Of a DNA stretch of 42,309 nt, positions 23,431 to 31,556 are shown piece after piece. Position numbers and translations under genes: made by a program. The stretch lies in NCBI RefSeq assembly GCF_937936435.1, contig NZ_CALDDG010000075.1, positions 1-42,309 on the forward strand. Direction: 5' to 3'. The notes under the pieces are model-generated. The model was not told the origin of the DNA, searched no databases, and saw only the letters and a program-made list of their open reading frames with translations. Within the stretch, counting starts at the first letter, position 1. Each line of letters starts with the position of its first letter. The DNA comes from an uncultured Sulfuricurvum sp. (GTDB lineage: Bacteria; Campylobacterota; Campylobacteria; Campylobacterales; Sulfurimonadaceae).

Positions 23431-24711
23431 ATGATGAAATTCACAGAATTGAAAAAAGAGGGACACTGGCCCTCTTTGCTCGCGGCCTTCTTGTATTTCG
23501 ACTTTAGTTTTATGATGTGGACGATGCTGGGTCCATTGGCAACAGAGATCAATGAGACGCTGAGTGCCGCAGGCAATGCGCTCAACGATTCCCAAATAGC
23601 GACATTGTTAGCGCTTCCTATCCTCTCGGGTGCGTTGCTGCGTATATTGCTCGGCTTTTTCGTCGATAAGTTCGGGCCTAAAAAGACGGCTCTCGGCTCA
23701 CAGCTGATCGTCATCGCTACTCTCTTTTTCGCGTTTTTCCAATCGGATGCGATTACGTATAATCAGTTGCTACTCGTTGCACTGGGTCTGGGATTCGGCG
23801 GTGCGTCGTTTGCCGTTGCCCTGCCTCAGGCGGGTCAGTGGTATCCGCCGCGTTTGCAAGGAGTCGTTTTGGGTATCGCAGGTGCGGGAAATATCGGTGT
23901 CGTCATCGACTTTTTGTTCGCCCCGAAAATCGCACAGGTGTGGGGATGGCCCTCGGTCTTTCTCGTCGGCGGAGTCCTTTCGACGATCATTTTCGTCGCC
24001 TATCTGTTTTTAGCGAAAGATGCTCCGTTAAGCGTCTATAAACCGAATCCGAAAAAGCTCAAAGATTACATCAAACTGCTAGGCGACAAAGACACCTGGT
24101 GGTTCAATCTCTTTTATGCCGTCTCGTTCGGAGGGTTTGTCGGATTTGCCAACTACATGAAAGTCTATCTGATGAACACCTACCAAAGCGATATGTCGGC
24201 AATCGGTCTGGATATTTTGAACGAAGATAACGTAAAAGTCATGGCAGGGTATTTCGGTGCTTTGTGTATCTTTGCGGGAGCGGTGCTTCGTCCGGTCGGA
24301 GGGGCTATCGCCGATAAAATGGGCGGGATTAAATCCTTGTATGTTTTTTATGGTAGCATTGTGGTACTCTCGCTCTTGAGCGCTTTGGTTCAATTGCCGT
24401 TTTGGGCCGCGATCAGCGTTATGTTCCTGATCATGGCAAATCTCGGAATGGCAAACGGTTCGGTGTTTCAACTCGTACCGCAGCGTTTCGGAAAAGATAT
24501 CGGAATTATGACCGGGCTTATCGGGGCCGCCGGCGGTTTGGGCGGTTCGGCTCTGATCAAAACGTTCGGATGGTCTCAAGGGGCATTTGAGGGATATACG
24601 GCCGGATTTTTGATCTTTGCCGCGTTTGTTTTACTCGCAATATCGGGGATTTCACTGGTAAAAACCCGTTGGAGAACGACCTGGGGCGCAACCGCCGGAG
24701 GCCGTATCTAA
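23431..24711 (+). CDS. narK: NarK/NasA-type nitrate/nitrite MFS transporter
   Basis: A 426-residue major facilitator protein of the NNP (nitrate/nitrite porter) family with about 12 membrane helices. The NNP signature-like segments GLGFGGASFAVALPQAGQWYPP and the second-half GMANGSVFQLVPQRFGKDIGIMTGLIGAAGGLGG are both visible, with conserved arginines for anion binding. It imports nitrate (or exports nitrite); the cluster context favours nitrate uptake for assimilation. Two adjacent ATGs start the gene (23431, 23434); the AGGAG spacing is better for the second. The kinase/phosphatase gene follows after 62 bases on the same strand. Confidence 0.95.
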   Translation: MMKFTELKKEGHWPSLLAAFLYFDFSFMMWTMLGPLATEINETLSAAGNALNDSQIATLLALPILSGALLRILLGFFVDKFGPKKTALGSQLIVIATLFFAFFQSDAITYNQLLLVALGLGFGGASFAVALPQAGQWYPPRLQGVVLGIAGAGNIGVVIDFLFAPKIAQVWGWPSVFLVGGVLSTIIFVAYLFLAKDAPLSVYKPNPKKLKDYIKLLGDKDTWWFNLFYAVSFGGFVGFANYMKVYLMNTYQSDMSAIGLDILNEDNVKVMAGYFGALCIFAGAVLRPVGGAIADKMGGIKSLYVFYGSIVVLSLLSALVQLPFWAAISVMFLIMANLGMANGSVFQLVPQRFGKDIGIMTGLIGAAGGLGGSALIKTFGWSQGAFEGYTAGFLIFAAFVLLAISGISLVKTRWRTTWGATAGGRI

Positions 24712-24773
24712 TCATCCGCTAACCGCATCTTTAGGTGCGTGTTATCATCATGTCAACAAGCAAAGGTTAGACG

Positions 24774-26414
24774 ATGTTGCAACTGCAATCGAGCGAACAC
24801 ATTCTCCCCAAACCCGGTTCCATCGGGGATGACGCATGCGCATATGCCATTATTGACAACGCCTTGTTTCTCTCGGTTCTCTGTGACGGGGTCGGAAGTG
24901 CCAAGCGGGGCGGCACTGCGGCACGTCAGACCGTCAAATTTTTTATGAATCAGTTCAAAGCCCGTCCGAAAGCGTGGAATATCCCCAAAATCATGGAGGT
25001 CTTTACACGCCATATCAACGGCCTCTTGTTCAAAGAGTCCATTACCCAATACGGACAAATCGAACTTCTGACCACCCTCTGCCTCGCGATCATCGAAGGC
25101 GAAACCCTCTATACCCTCAATCTCGGAGACTCCCGCATCTATCTGTTGGATACGCACGGAGAATTTAAACGCCTCAGCACCGATCACACGATGGATGACG
25201 AAGCGATGTCTCATGTTTTGACACAGGCTTGCGGACTTTCCGAAAATGTCGACATCAAGGTGGTCTCGACACCGATTCATATCGGTGAGACCCTTGTATT
25301 ATGCAGTGACGGCGTTTACAATCTGATCGATGAACACAGCTTCGGCGAAATGGTGCGCCAAGGGCTTGGAGCCGGAACGATCATCAATCACGCTTCCCAA
25401 AACGGCCATCTGCACGATCGGGATGACATGAGCCTTCAAATTTTTCGAATTGAGGGACTCGATCCCCTCCATGCGATCAAAAACGCCCAGCTTCCTATCC
25501 CCGAATCGCTTGCCAAAGGGGAGATCATCGATGGGTATACCCTTCTTGAACCGATGATGGAGCATAAACGGATTTGGAAAGTTTCCAAAGAGGGCAAGCC
25601 CTATGTGATGAAATTTCCGATGCGTCCGGACGATGAACAGGCACTGGACGAATTCGTCCGCGAAGCGTGGACTGCCAAACAGATTACCCATAAAGCGTTC
25701 GGTCACGCGTGGGTCCCCGAAAATCGGAGCATACGCTATTATCTGATGGATTGGATCGAAGGGGTTGGGCTAAACGAGTACGTCAAAAACCGCTCGCTCT
25801 CCGTCGACAATGCAATTGAATTGGGCAAGTTTCTCCATCGTGCCGAAGCCCATCTGCTCCATCTGGGACTGGTACACGGAGATATCAAACCCGAGAATAT
25901 CCTTGTTTCCAAAAAAGAGGGAGAGTCCGGCGTCAATTTCAAAATGGTCGATTTCGGCTCGACCGTCGAAATCTTCTCGACCGATACACGTGCGGGAACT
26001 CCTTCGTATCTTGCGCCGGAACGGTTCAACGGAAGCGTTATCAACGAATCGACCGAAATCTTTTCGATCGGGGTCACCTTGTATCAGGTCTTAACCGGCA
26101 AACTCCCTTACGGAGAGATCGAACCGTTTCAAACCCCAAATTTCAAAACGGCGGTGCGACCGGTCAAACTCAACAGTAAAATTCCCCTTTGGCTCGATTC
26201 GATCATCATGCGCTCCATCGCGATCAGCCCGGAACAGCGATACAGCCACTATTCCGAATTTTTTTACGAACTGAAAGATCCGGAGAAAGTCAAACCGTTT
26301 TTCAGCAAAGAGACCCCTCTCATCGAACGCTCTCCCGTCACCTTTTATAAAATCGGTTTTTTCCTCACCCTGCTGGCGGAAACCGTAACACTGGTCCTGT
26401 ATATCTCGAAATAA
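24774..26414 (+). CDS. Fused PP2C phosphatase and Ser/Thr protein kinase, membrane-anchored
   Basis: The 546-residue protein has an N-terminal PP2C phosphatase domain (about 8-230) with metal-ligand motifs CDGVGS (Asp38), LNLGDSRIY, CSDGVYN (Asp179) and DRDDMS. A kinase domain follows (about 255-500), with Lys280 (VMKF), HGDIKPEN (Asp370, Asn375; HRD has become HGD), DFG 393-395, APE 414-416 and the RY of subdomain XI. A single C-terminal membrane helix (about 523-545) closes the chain. Such phosphatase-kinase fusions occur beside nitrate-assimilation genes in other bacteria. All catalytic residues needed are present. The C-lobe segment 414-501 closely resembles the C-terminal tail of the NirA protein in this same island. 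Confidence 0.93.
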   Translation: MLQLQSSEHILPKPGSIGDDACAYAIIDNALFLSVLCDGVGSAKRGGTAARQTVKFFMNQFKARPKAWNIPKIMEVFTRHINGLLFKESITQYGQIELLTTLCLAIIEGETLYTLNLGDSRIYLLDTHGEFKRLSTDHTMDDEAMSHVLTQACGLSENVDIKVVSTPIHIGETLVLCSDGVYNLIDEHSFGEMVRQGLGAGTIINHASQNGHLHDRDDMSLQIFRIEGLDPLHAIKNAQLPIPESLAKGEIIDGYTLLEPMMEHKRIWKVSKEGKPYVMKFPMRPDDEQALDEFVREAWTAKQITHKAFGHAWVPENRSIRYYLMDWIEGVGLNEYVKNRSLSVDNAIELGKFLHRAEAHLLHLGLVHGDIKPENILVSKKEGESGVNFKMVDFGSTVEIFSTDTRAGTPSYLAPERFNGSVINESTEIFSIGVTLYQVLTGKLPYGEIEPFQTPNFKTAVRPVKLNSKIPLWLDSIIMRSIAISPEQRYSHYSEFFYELKDPEKVKPFFSKETPLIERSPVTFYKIGFFLTLLAETVTLVLYISK

Positions 26415-26426
26415 CGGAATGCTTTT

Positions 26427-27152
26427 TCACTTTTCCAAAATAAACAGGTTATTGCTGGGGTGACACTCGGCAACGAAGCGCTCTTTGAGTTCCCGGTCAA
26501 ACGTCATCAGATAGACATTCGCGCTGCGAAGCGAAAGTTTTTTAAAATGGCCTAGCAAAATATCGTCTGCGACGTTCTTGCCGTGATCGCATTTGGTAAA
26601 ATTAAAAGAGTTCAGACTCTTTTTATAATCGTACAGATCCGCTTCCCATTGGCTTTTGTACAGATACAGCGAATCGGGATTGGCTGCGACGTAAATGCGG
26701 TTGTCGGGGATGTCGAATTTTTCGATGACGTCGTTAAAAAGCGATCCGATATTGGAAAAGTTTTCGATATCCCAAAACAGATAATCGCCCCGGTTCTCCG
26801 TCGCCTTTGTTTTGTTGATCAGCGTAAGACGTTTGGAAATATTGTAATGGTTGTGGGCGATATCATTGGTCAGCTCGATCGTATTTTTGAGCTTTGACGC
26901 GTCACTGGTATCAAACCGCAGTACGTTTCCCAATGCGATGTAGAGATCAATGTCCGCAAGCTCCTGTCTTGAGCCCCCTTTTTGGTAACTTTCCAATGCT
27001 TTCAGCTTATAGGGCGGAAACAGTATCCCTATCTCCATCTTTTTACCGGTTCCAAAAGCATTTTTAACCCTGGAAAAAACCCGCTTGGCTTCCTCGCTTC
27101 CGTCGAGTTCTATCGTGCCGTAATATTTTTGATTGATGATGATTTTTTGCAC
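26427..27152 (-). CDS. NYN/PIN-like domain protein (putative RNase)
   Basis: A 241-residue protein. An N-terminal region of about 90 residues has no family I recognise. From about 133 it shows a NYN (PIN-like) nuclease pattern: YLFWDIENFSNIG with acidic Asp and Asn near the first strand, RIYVAANPD, then KCDHGKNVADDILLGHF with paired aspartates, and a final VYLMTFDREL strand. NYN proteins are metal-dependent ribonucleases in RNA processing or defence. The start is probably GTG at 27152, preceded by AAGGGGGG; the frame extends six codons upstream to another GTG that overlaps that site. It lies convergent to the kinase gene and divergent from the carboxypeptidase gene. Confidence 0.65.
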   Translation of the reverse strand: MQKIIINQKYYGTIELDGSEEAKRVFSRVKNAFGTGKKMEIGILFPPYKLKALESYQKGGSRQELADIDLYIALGNVLRFDTSDASKLKNTIELTNDIAHNHYNISKRLTLINKTKATENRGDYLFWDIENFSNIGSLFNDVIEKFDIPDNRIYVAANPDSLYLYKSQWEADLYDYKKSLNSFNFTKCDHGKNVADDILLGHFKKLSLRSANVYLMTFDRELKERFVAECHPSNNLFILEK

Positions 27153-27288
27153 GTGTCCCCCCTTATTCACCGTATTTTAGCGTTTGATTCTTCATCTTTT
27201 AACCCTATTTACAGTTTATTCCCTGATGCAGTTTGAGTTAAATTTAAAACGCTATAATAAACGAAAATTTTTGATCAAGATACCAAAC

Positions 27289-28113
27289 ATGATGATACGA
27301 TATTTAATCCTTCTATTTATTTTTACCCTCTCCCTCTACGCACAAATCGATAAAGACGAACTCGATAAACTCAACGTCGAAGCACTGCTGATCAAAGAAC
27401 TCACCACCGGTGAAGTCATCTATTCCAAAGAGGCGCTCAAAGAAGTCAAACCCGCCAGCCTCACCAAAATCATGACCGCCATACTGGCGATAGAACAGCA
27501 AGACCTCATGACTCCCGTCATCATCACTAAAGAGATGATTCAGGTCGAACCGACCAAAGCGGGCTACAAAGAGGGGGAGATTATTTTGCTCGGCGACTTG
27601 ATTAAAGCGGCGATGATCAAATCCGACAACGATGCCGCCATGGCTGTCGCCATCGCGGTAGGCGGCAATATGGCTCATTTTGTCGAGATGATGAATCAAA
27701 AAGCCGAACTGATCGGGATGAACGATACCCATTTTACCAATCCGTGCGGATTTGATATCGGCGAACACCATTCGACCCCGATCGATCTGCTCAAACTCGC
27801 CGAATACGCTATTCAAAATCCGCTTTTCAATGATATTACCCGTCAAAACCAGCACATCTATTATTCGCTCAATACCAACCGCAAATTTGTGGCCAAAACA
27901 CATAATCACCTCTTAAACCGCTATGAATATGCCGTCGGGGTGAAAACGGGATATACCTCCAAAGCGGGGCCATGCTTCATCGCCCGTGCCAAAAAAGGGG
28001 ACAACGACTGTCTCATTATCATGCTCAATTCCAAAGAGAACCGATGGACGATCGCCCAGCAGATTTTCGAGCAGGTATTTCAGCCGGCAATCGATCTCTG
28101 GGAAAAAGTATAA
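27289..28113 (+). CDS. D-alanyl-D-alanine carboxypeptidase (low-molecular-weight PBP, DacA-like)
   Basis: A 274-residue serine peptidase S11 that removes the terminal D-Ala from peptidoglycan pentapeptides in the periplasm. It has a signal peptide (about 1-17, YLILLFIFTLSLYAQ) and the three active-site motifs SLTK (PASLTKIM), SDN (MIKSDNDAAM) and KTG (VKTGYTSKAGPC). It is shorter than E. coli PBP5 and lacks the C-terminal beta domain and membrane anchor, which is common in Campylobacterota. The start is ATG 27289 (or the next ATG 27292), since the frame upstream lacks a signal peptide. It seems unrelated to the nitrate genes around it. Confidence 0.92.
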   Translation: MMIRYLILLFIFTLSLYAQIDKDELDKLNVEALLIKELTTGEVIYSKEALKEVKPASLTKIMTAILAIEQQDLMTPVIITKEMIQVEPTKAGYKEGEIILLGDLIKAAMIKSDNDAAMAVAIAVGGNMAHFVEMMNQKAELIGMNDTHFTNPCGFDIGEHHSTPIDLLKLAEYAIQNPLFNDITRQNQHIYYSLNTNRKFVAKTHNHLLNRYEYAVGVKTGYTSKAGPCFIARAKKGDNDCLIIMLNSKENRWTIAQQIFEQVFQPAIDLWEKV

Positions 28114-28227
28114 ATTGTCATTTTATACAACAATCTCTCGATTTCTTTCTATTCAGATGTTCATCTCCTGTTAATAGGATTTTTGTATAATTGATCTTTA
28201 GTTTTTAACTACAAATAAGGTTCACCC

Positions 28228-28653
28228 ATGCTCTCCTCCGCCTGCCAAGATACGATACGTGCCGCCGTCTGGCTCTCCACTAAACCCGTAGGAGAGTTCC
28301 ATCGAATCCATATTATCAGCGAAGAACTCGGCCTCCCGTTTCACTTTTTAGCCAAATCATTGCAGAAACTGGTTCATGCAGGCATCCTGATTTCGCAGCG
28401 GGGAGCCACCGGAGGGGTCACTCTGGCACGAAGCCCCTCAGAAATCACCCTCCTCTCAATTATCGAAGCGGTGGACGGAACAACCTTTTTTGATGCCTGC
28501 GTTTTGGGAATCGGCGATTGCGAAGCGGAAAAACCGTGTGCCCTCCATGCCCAATGGGATATATGGCGTCAGGAAATGATCGAAATGTACTCCGCTATGC
28601 GTCTCAATGAACTCGTCGACGATCTCCTTTTACGAAAAATCAAACGTATTTAA
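28228..28653 (+). CDS. Rrf2-family iron-sulfur transcription regulator (IscR/NsrR-like)
   Basis: A 141-residue winged-helix Rrf2 regulator with a helix-turn-helix (about 25-55) and the RGATGGVTLARSPSEIT wing (about 58-74). A cluster-binding loop has Cys91, Cys98, Cys104 and His107. In E. coli IscR the [2Fe-2S] ligands are Cys92, Cys98, Cys104 and His107, so the pattern is very close. A [4Fe-4S] NsrR-like cluster that senses nitric oxide is an alternative. Its own promoter has a TATAAT at 28186-28191 and lacks the palindrome module found at narK, porin and cobA. It sits in the middle of the island and is the best candidate to read those operators (inference). Confidence 0.9.
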   Translation: MLSSACQDTIRAAVWLSTKPVGEFHRIHIISEELGLPFHFLAKSLQKLVHAGILISQRGATGGVTLARSPSEITLLSIIEAVDGTTFFDACVLGIGDCEAEKPCALHAQWDIWRQEMIEMYSAMRLNELVDDLLLRKIKRI

Positions 28654-28683
28654 TTCTCTCCTTTCTCCCTAAAAAACAGTGTG

Positions 28684-28763
28684 TGACTGTTTTTTAATCA
28701 ATCTTCCGTGTATATTTCAGACTTTTTGCTCTACAATTATTTCAGATAAAAATATCCTAATAA
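28684..28763 (+). promoter_or_regulatory. Porin promoter module: degenerate palindrome A, -10 and element B
   Basis: TGACTG-TTTTT-TAATCA (28684-28700) has four of six arm pairs. TACAAT is at 28732-28737 and AGATAAAAATATCCTAATA at 28744-28762. From the -10 into element B, 22 consecutive bases are identical to the narK promoter. The A-to-B distance is 44 bp, against 45 at narK and cobA. Confidence 0.65.
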
Positions 28764-28772
28764 GGTCTCTCC

Positions 28773-30017
28773 ATGAAATACATGACATTATCAGCCGTTT
28801 CCACCCTCGCTCTTGCCGGTGGTTCAAATGCACCGCTACAGGCGGATGAGGGTTTTTCCCTTTTCAATGACGCAAAGTTTAGCGCACAAATTCGTCCTCG
28901 TTACGAAAATGTAGACGATGACAGTAACACAAAAAAAGATGCCAACGCTATGAGCCTCCGTGCCTCTATCGGTCTCGAAACCGGTCTTTTTAGTCTAGAT
29001 GGGCTCAGTATAAAAGTCGAAGGGACCACAGTTCAGACCCTCGGTGCCGAACGCTACAACGATAAATCCCCGGATGCCCATACCGCCTACGACGTCGTTG
29101 CCGATCCGGAACAAACCCGATTTACGCAGGCATATCTCCAGTACAAATACGGTGCTACAACCGCTAAAATCGGGCGGCAGATCATCAATCTCGATAATCA
29201 GCGCTTCATCGGTTCGGTAGACTGGAGACAGATGCCTCAAAGTTTTGATGCAGTTACCCTAAACAATACATCCATTGCAGGCTTAAATCTCACGGGAGCC
29301 TATATCTACAGTTATGCGACCGTATTTGACGAACATACATGGGACAGCAAATCGCTGATTCTGAACGGATCGTATAAAATTAGCGATCTGGTAAAAGTGA
29401 CGGTGTACGATTATATGATCTCATCAGAAAAATCGGCCTATGGCAGCGATACCTTCGGATTGGCTTTCAGCGGCAATATTCCGGTCTCTGCGGCAAAAGT
29501 GGACTACCGCGCCGAATACGCCAGACAAGGAGACGCTACCTTCAAAACGGTGGGAGTGGACGAAAACAAAAACGACGCATACTATTATAACCTCGATGCA
29601 ATGGCTAATCTGAACGGCCTTTTATTCGGGGCCGGATATGAGTTTCTAAGCGGAAAAGGGAGTGCCGACGAAACGGCTTTTCAGACTCCGCTGGCAACTT
29701 TGCATAAATTCAACGGATGGGCGGATAAATTTCTCTCTACACCCTTCGGCGGATTATGCGATACCAGTGTAAGTCTCGGATACACTGCACCGGGTTTGGG
29801 AAAAGCATTGGCGGTTTATCACTCATTCGAAACGGATGTTGATATGAGCGGGAAAAACGATCTCGGAAGCGAATGGGATTTTATGTACACGAATACTATT
29901 CCCGGAATAAAAGGGCTTAATGGTCTAATCAAAGCCGCATACTATGACGGGGGAAATGTGAGCGGCTACAACGCCGACGTCACCAAATTCTGGCTTCAGT
30001 TCGATTACAAATTCTAG
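28773..30017 (+). CDS. Outer-membrane porin, probably for nitrate/nitrite
   Basis: A 414-residue barrel with a signal peptide (about 1-24, STLALAGGSNAPLQA) and many amphipathic strands (SAQIRPRYENV, FTQAYLQYKYGATTAKIGRQIINLDNQRFIG, ending WLQFDYKF with terminal phenylalanine). It resembles the alginate-export/OprD-like porins common in Campylobacterota. No binding-site residues can be assigned. The promoter carries the same control module as narK and cobA-nirA-nasA, so a role in letting nitrate or nitrite through the outer membrane is a reasonable inference. The ATG at 28773 follows TAAGG. Confidence 0.82.
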   Translation: MKYMTLSAVSTLALAGGSNAPLQADEGFSLFNDAKFSAQIRPRYENVDDDSNTKKDANAMSLRASIGLETGLFSLDGLSIKVEGTTVQTLGAERYNDKSPDAHTAYDVVADPEQTRFTQAYLQYKYGATTAKIGRQIINLDNQRFIGSVDWRQMPQSFDAVTLNNTSIAGLNLTGAYIYSYATVFDEHTWDSKSLILNGSYKISDLVKVTVYDYMISSEKSAYGSDTFGLAFSGNIPVSAAKVDYRAEYARQGDATFKTVGVDENKNDAYYYNLDAMANLNGLLFGAGYEFLSGKGSADETAFQTPLATLHKFNGWADKFLSTPFGGLCDTSVSLGYTAPGLGKALAVYHSFETDVDMSGKNDLGSEWDFMYTNTIPGIKGLNGLIKAAYYDGGNVSGYNADVTKFWLQFDYKF

Positions 30018-30065
30018 ACTTTTCTCTGCCTCTGGCGGAGTCAACCGACTTCCTTCGAACGCCTC

Positions 30066-30641
30066 TTATACTTTAGGATTTCCGATACGCTCAAAAAACC
30101 GCCGGCAAATCCCGATTATCTTTTCCTGACGTGCTTTTCCGACCGGCTCGCTTTTGCGGATACTGTCTACCTGATCGATCAGCCCGCCGATCCCTTGCGG
30201 AATCCACCCGCTCAGATATTTACGCAGCGCCGAACTCACGGCCGGGGCACGCCCCGCCGTATTGATTCCGAGACATAAATCCCCCTCGACAATCAGTGCC
30301 GGGAAAATAAAACTGCATAATTCGGGGGAATCGACACAATTGACCGGTATTTTCGCTTCCATACACGTGCGGTAAATGTTTTTCTGCTCTTCGAGGATAT
30401 CCAATGCCCCGATGACCAAAAAGCGGTTTTCCAGATCATTCATTCGGTACTCTCTCTCGATAAGCTCGATCGGATATATCAGAGCCAATGCCCGTATATC
30501 TCCATGAATTATCGGCGCGATGACACACAGGCGCGGAGAAAACTTGACCAATTGCTCGATCTTTCGCAAAGCGACTTCACCGCCGCCTATCACCAGACAA
30601 TCGCGATCTTTCAAATCGACGAACATCGGAAAAAGCGCCAT
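30066..30641 (-). CDS. Precorrin-2 dehydrogenase / sirohydrochlorin ferrochelatase (Met8, CysG N-domain)
   Basis: The 191-residue protein matches the N-terminal CysG/Met8 domain that oxidises precorrin-2 with NAD and inserts iron to form siroheme, the cofactor of NirA. The NAD-binding segment is LVIGGGEVALRKIEQL (about 16-31). Family segments NCVDSPELCSFIFPALIVEGDLCLGINTAGRAPAVSSALRKYL lie at about 100-145. The methyltransferase half of CysG is a separate gene (cobA) transcribed divergently, 135 bases away. Palindrome A lies 31-47 bases upstream of this start, so the same regulator could control both directions. GAAGGAG precedes the ATG. Confidence 0.92.
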   Translation of the reverse strand: MALFPMFVDLKDRDCLVIGGGEVALRKIEQLVKFSPRLCVIAPIIHGDIRALALIYPIELIEREYRMNDLENRFLVIGALDILEEQKNIYRTCMEAKIPVNCVDSPELCSFIFPALIVEGDLCLGINTAGRAPAVSSALRKYLSGWIPQGIGGLIDQVDSIRKSEPVGKARQEKIIGICRRFFERIGNPKV

Positions 30642-30671
30642 GGTACTCTCCTTCTAAAAATTTTGCATTAT

Positions 30672-30752
30672 TGATTAAAAAATAATCATAAGTTTGTACT
30701 CATTGCCTGCAATTTTACACTATTATTTTTAAAGATAAAAAAGTCTTAAATA
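30672..30752 (+). promoter_or_regulatory. cobA-nirA-nasA promoter module: palindrome A, -10 and element B
   Basis: TGATTA-AAAAA-TAATCA (30672-30688) is the exact reverse complement of the narK palindrome. TATTAT (30721-30726) sits at the same place as the narK TACAAT. AGATAAAAAAGTCTTAAATA (30733-30752) matches narK element B at 19 of 20 positions. The A-to-B distance is 45 bp. The palindrome also lies close upstream of the divergent met8 gene. Confidence 0.7.
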
Positions 30753-30776
30753 AAAGACGCGCAGAAAGGAACTATT

Positions 30777-31556
30777 ATGTCCGGCAAACTTTACCTTATC
30801 GGTTGTGGACCGGGTGATGCTGATTTGCTGACCCTTAAAGCACTGAAAACCTTTCAAAAACTCGATGTCGCCCTTATAGATCACCTCCTCTCCCAAGAGA
30901 TCATCGATCTGATCCCCGTTCATACGAATGTGATCTTCGTCGGTAAAGAGAAAGGGCATCACAGCGTAACGCAGTCTGAAATCAACCGCATCATCGTCGA
31001 ACATGCATCCAAAGGCCTGACTGTCGGACGGCTCAAATGCGGTGACCCCTATCTGTTCGGACGCGGCAGCGAAGAGGCTGTTTATGCGGCTGAAAACGCT
31101 CTGGATGTCGAAGTGATCCCCGGAATCTCTTCCGCACTTAGCGCTCCCCTTTCTGCCGGCATCGCTCCGACCGCACGCGGGTATGCGACGGGGATGTCTA
31201 TCGTGTCGGCCCATTTGGCGGGGGATCGGGTCAATCTGGGATGGGTGCCGCTTTTGGGGATGCGCAACCATACAACCGTCGTCCTGATGGGTCTGAGCCG
31301 TGCTACTCAAATTGCCGAAGAGGCGCTGACACTGGGAATCGATCCCCTCCTCCCCGTGGCAATCATCTCCAATGCGACGACCGCGGATCAAGAGACCGTT
31401 GTAACGACTTTGGCCGATCTCCCCGATGCGGCCAAAAACGCACCCCGCCCTGCCATTTTGGTTTTTGGGGATGTCGTTGCTTTAGAATCGAAACTGCCGA
31501 AATATATTTATGAAATCAAACAAGAGAGTTATCATGACACCGCTAGAGCAAGCTAA
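30777..31556 (+). CDS. cobA: Uroporphyrinogen-III C-methyltransferase
   Basis: The 259-residue enzyme uses two SAM to make precorrin-2 from uroporphyrinogen III, the first step toward siroheme. Conserved motifs are LIGCGPGDADLLTLKA (residues 7-22), RLKCGDPYLFGRGSEE (about 83-98), VIPGISSALSAPLSAGIAPTARG (about 112-134) and VVLMG. A ribosome binding site GAAAGGA lies seven bases before the ATG. Its end overlaps the nirA start by 23 bases, making it the first gene of cobA-nirA-nasA, so cofactor and enzyme are made together. The symbol cobA follows the monofunctional enzyme name. Confidence 0.94.
   Translation: MSGKLYLIGCGPGDADLLTLKALKTFQKLDVALIDHLLSQEIIDLIPVHTNVIFVGKEKGHHSVTQSEINRIIVEHASKGLTVGRLKCGDPYLFGRGSEEAVYAAENALDVEVIPGISSALSAPLSAGIAPTARGYATGMSIVSAHLAGDRVNLGWVPLLGMRNHTTVVLMGLSRATQIAEEALTLGIDPLLPVAIISNATTADQETVVTTLADLPDAAKNAPRPAILVFGDVVALESKLPKYIYEIKQESYHDTARAS

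Noticed and set aside
24724..24740. Hairpin CGCATC-TTTAG-GTGCG between narK and the kinase gene as a terminator
   Set aside because: It is short and imperfect with no T-run, and the gene spacing is consistent with cotranscription.
28684..28700. Palindrome A as an FNR/CRP site
   Set aside because: FNR-type sites have arms TTGAT/ATCAA separated by four bases; here the arms are TGATTA/TAATCA separated by five, with a different outline.
30023..30039. CTCTGCC-TCT-GGCGGAG hairpin after the porin gene as a terminator
   Set aside because: One imperfect pair and no T-run; it may still form at the mRNA end, but evidence is too weak to annotate.
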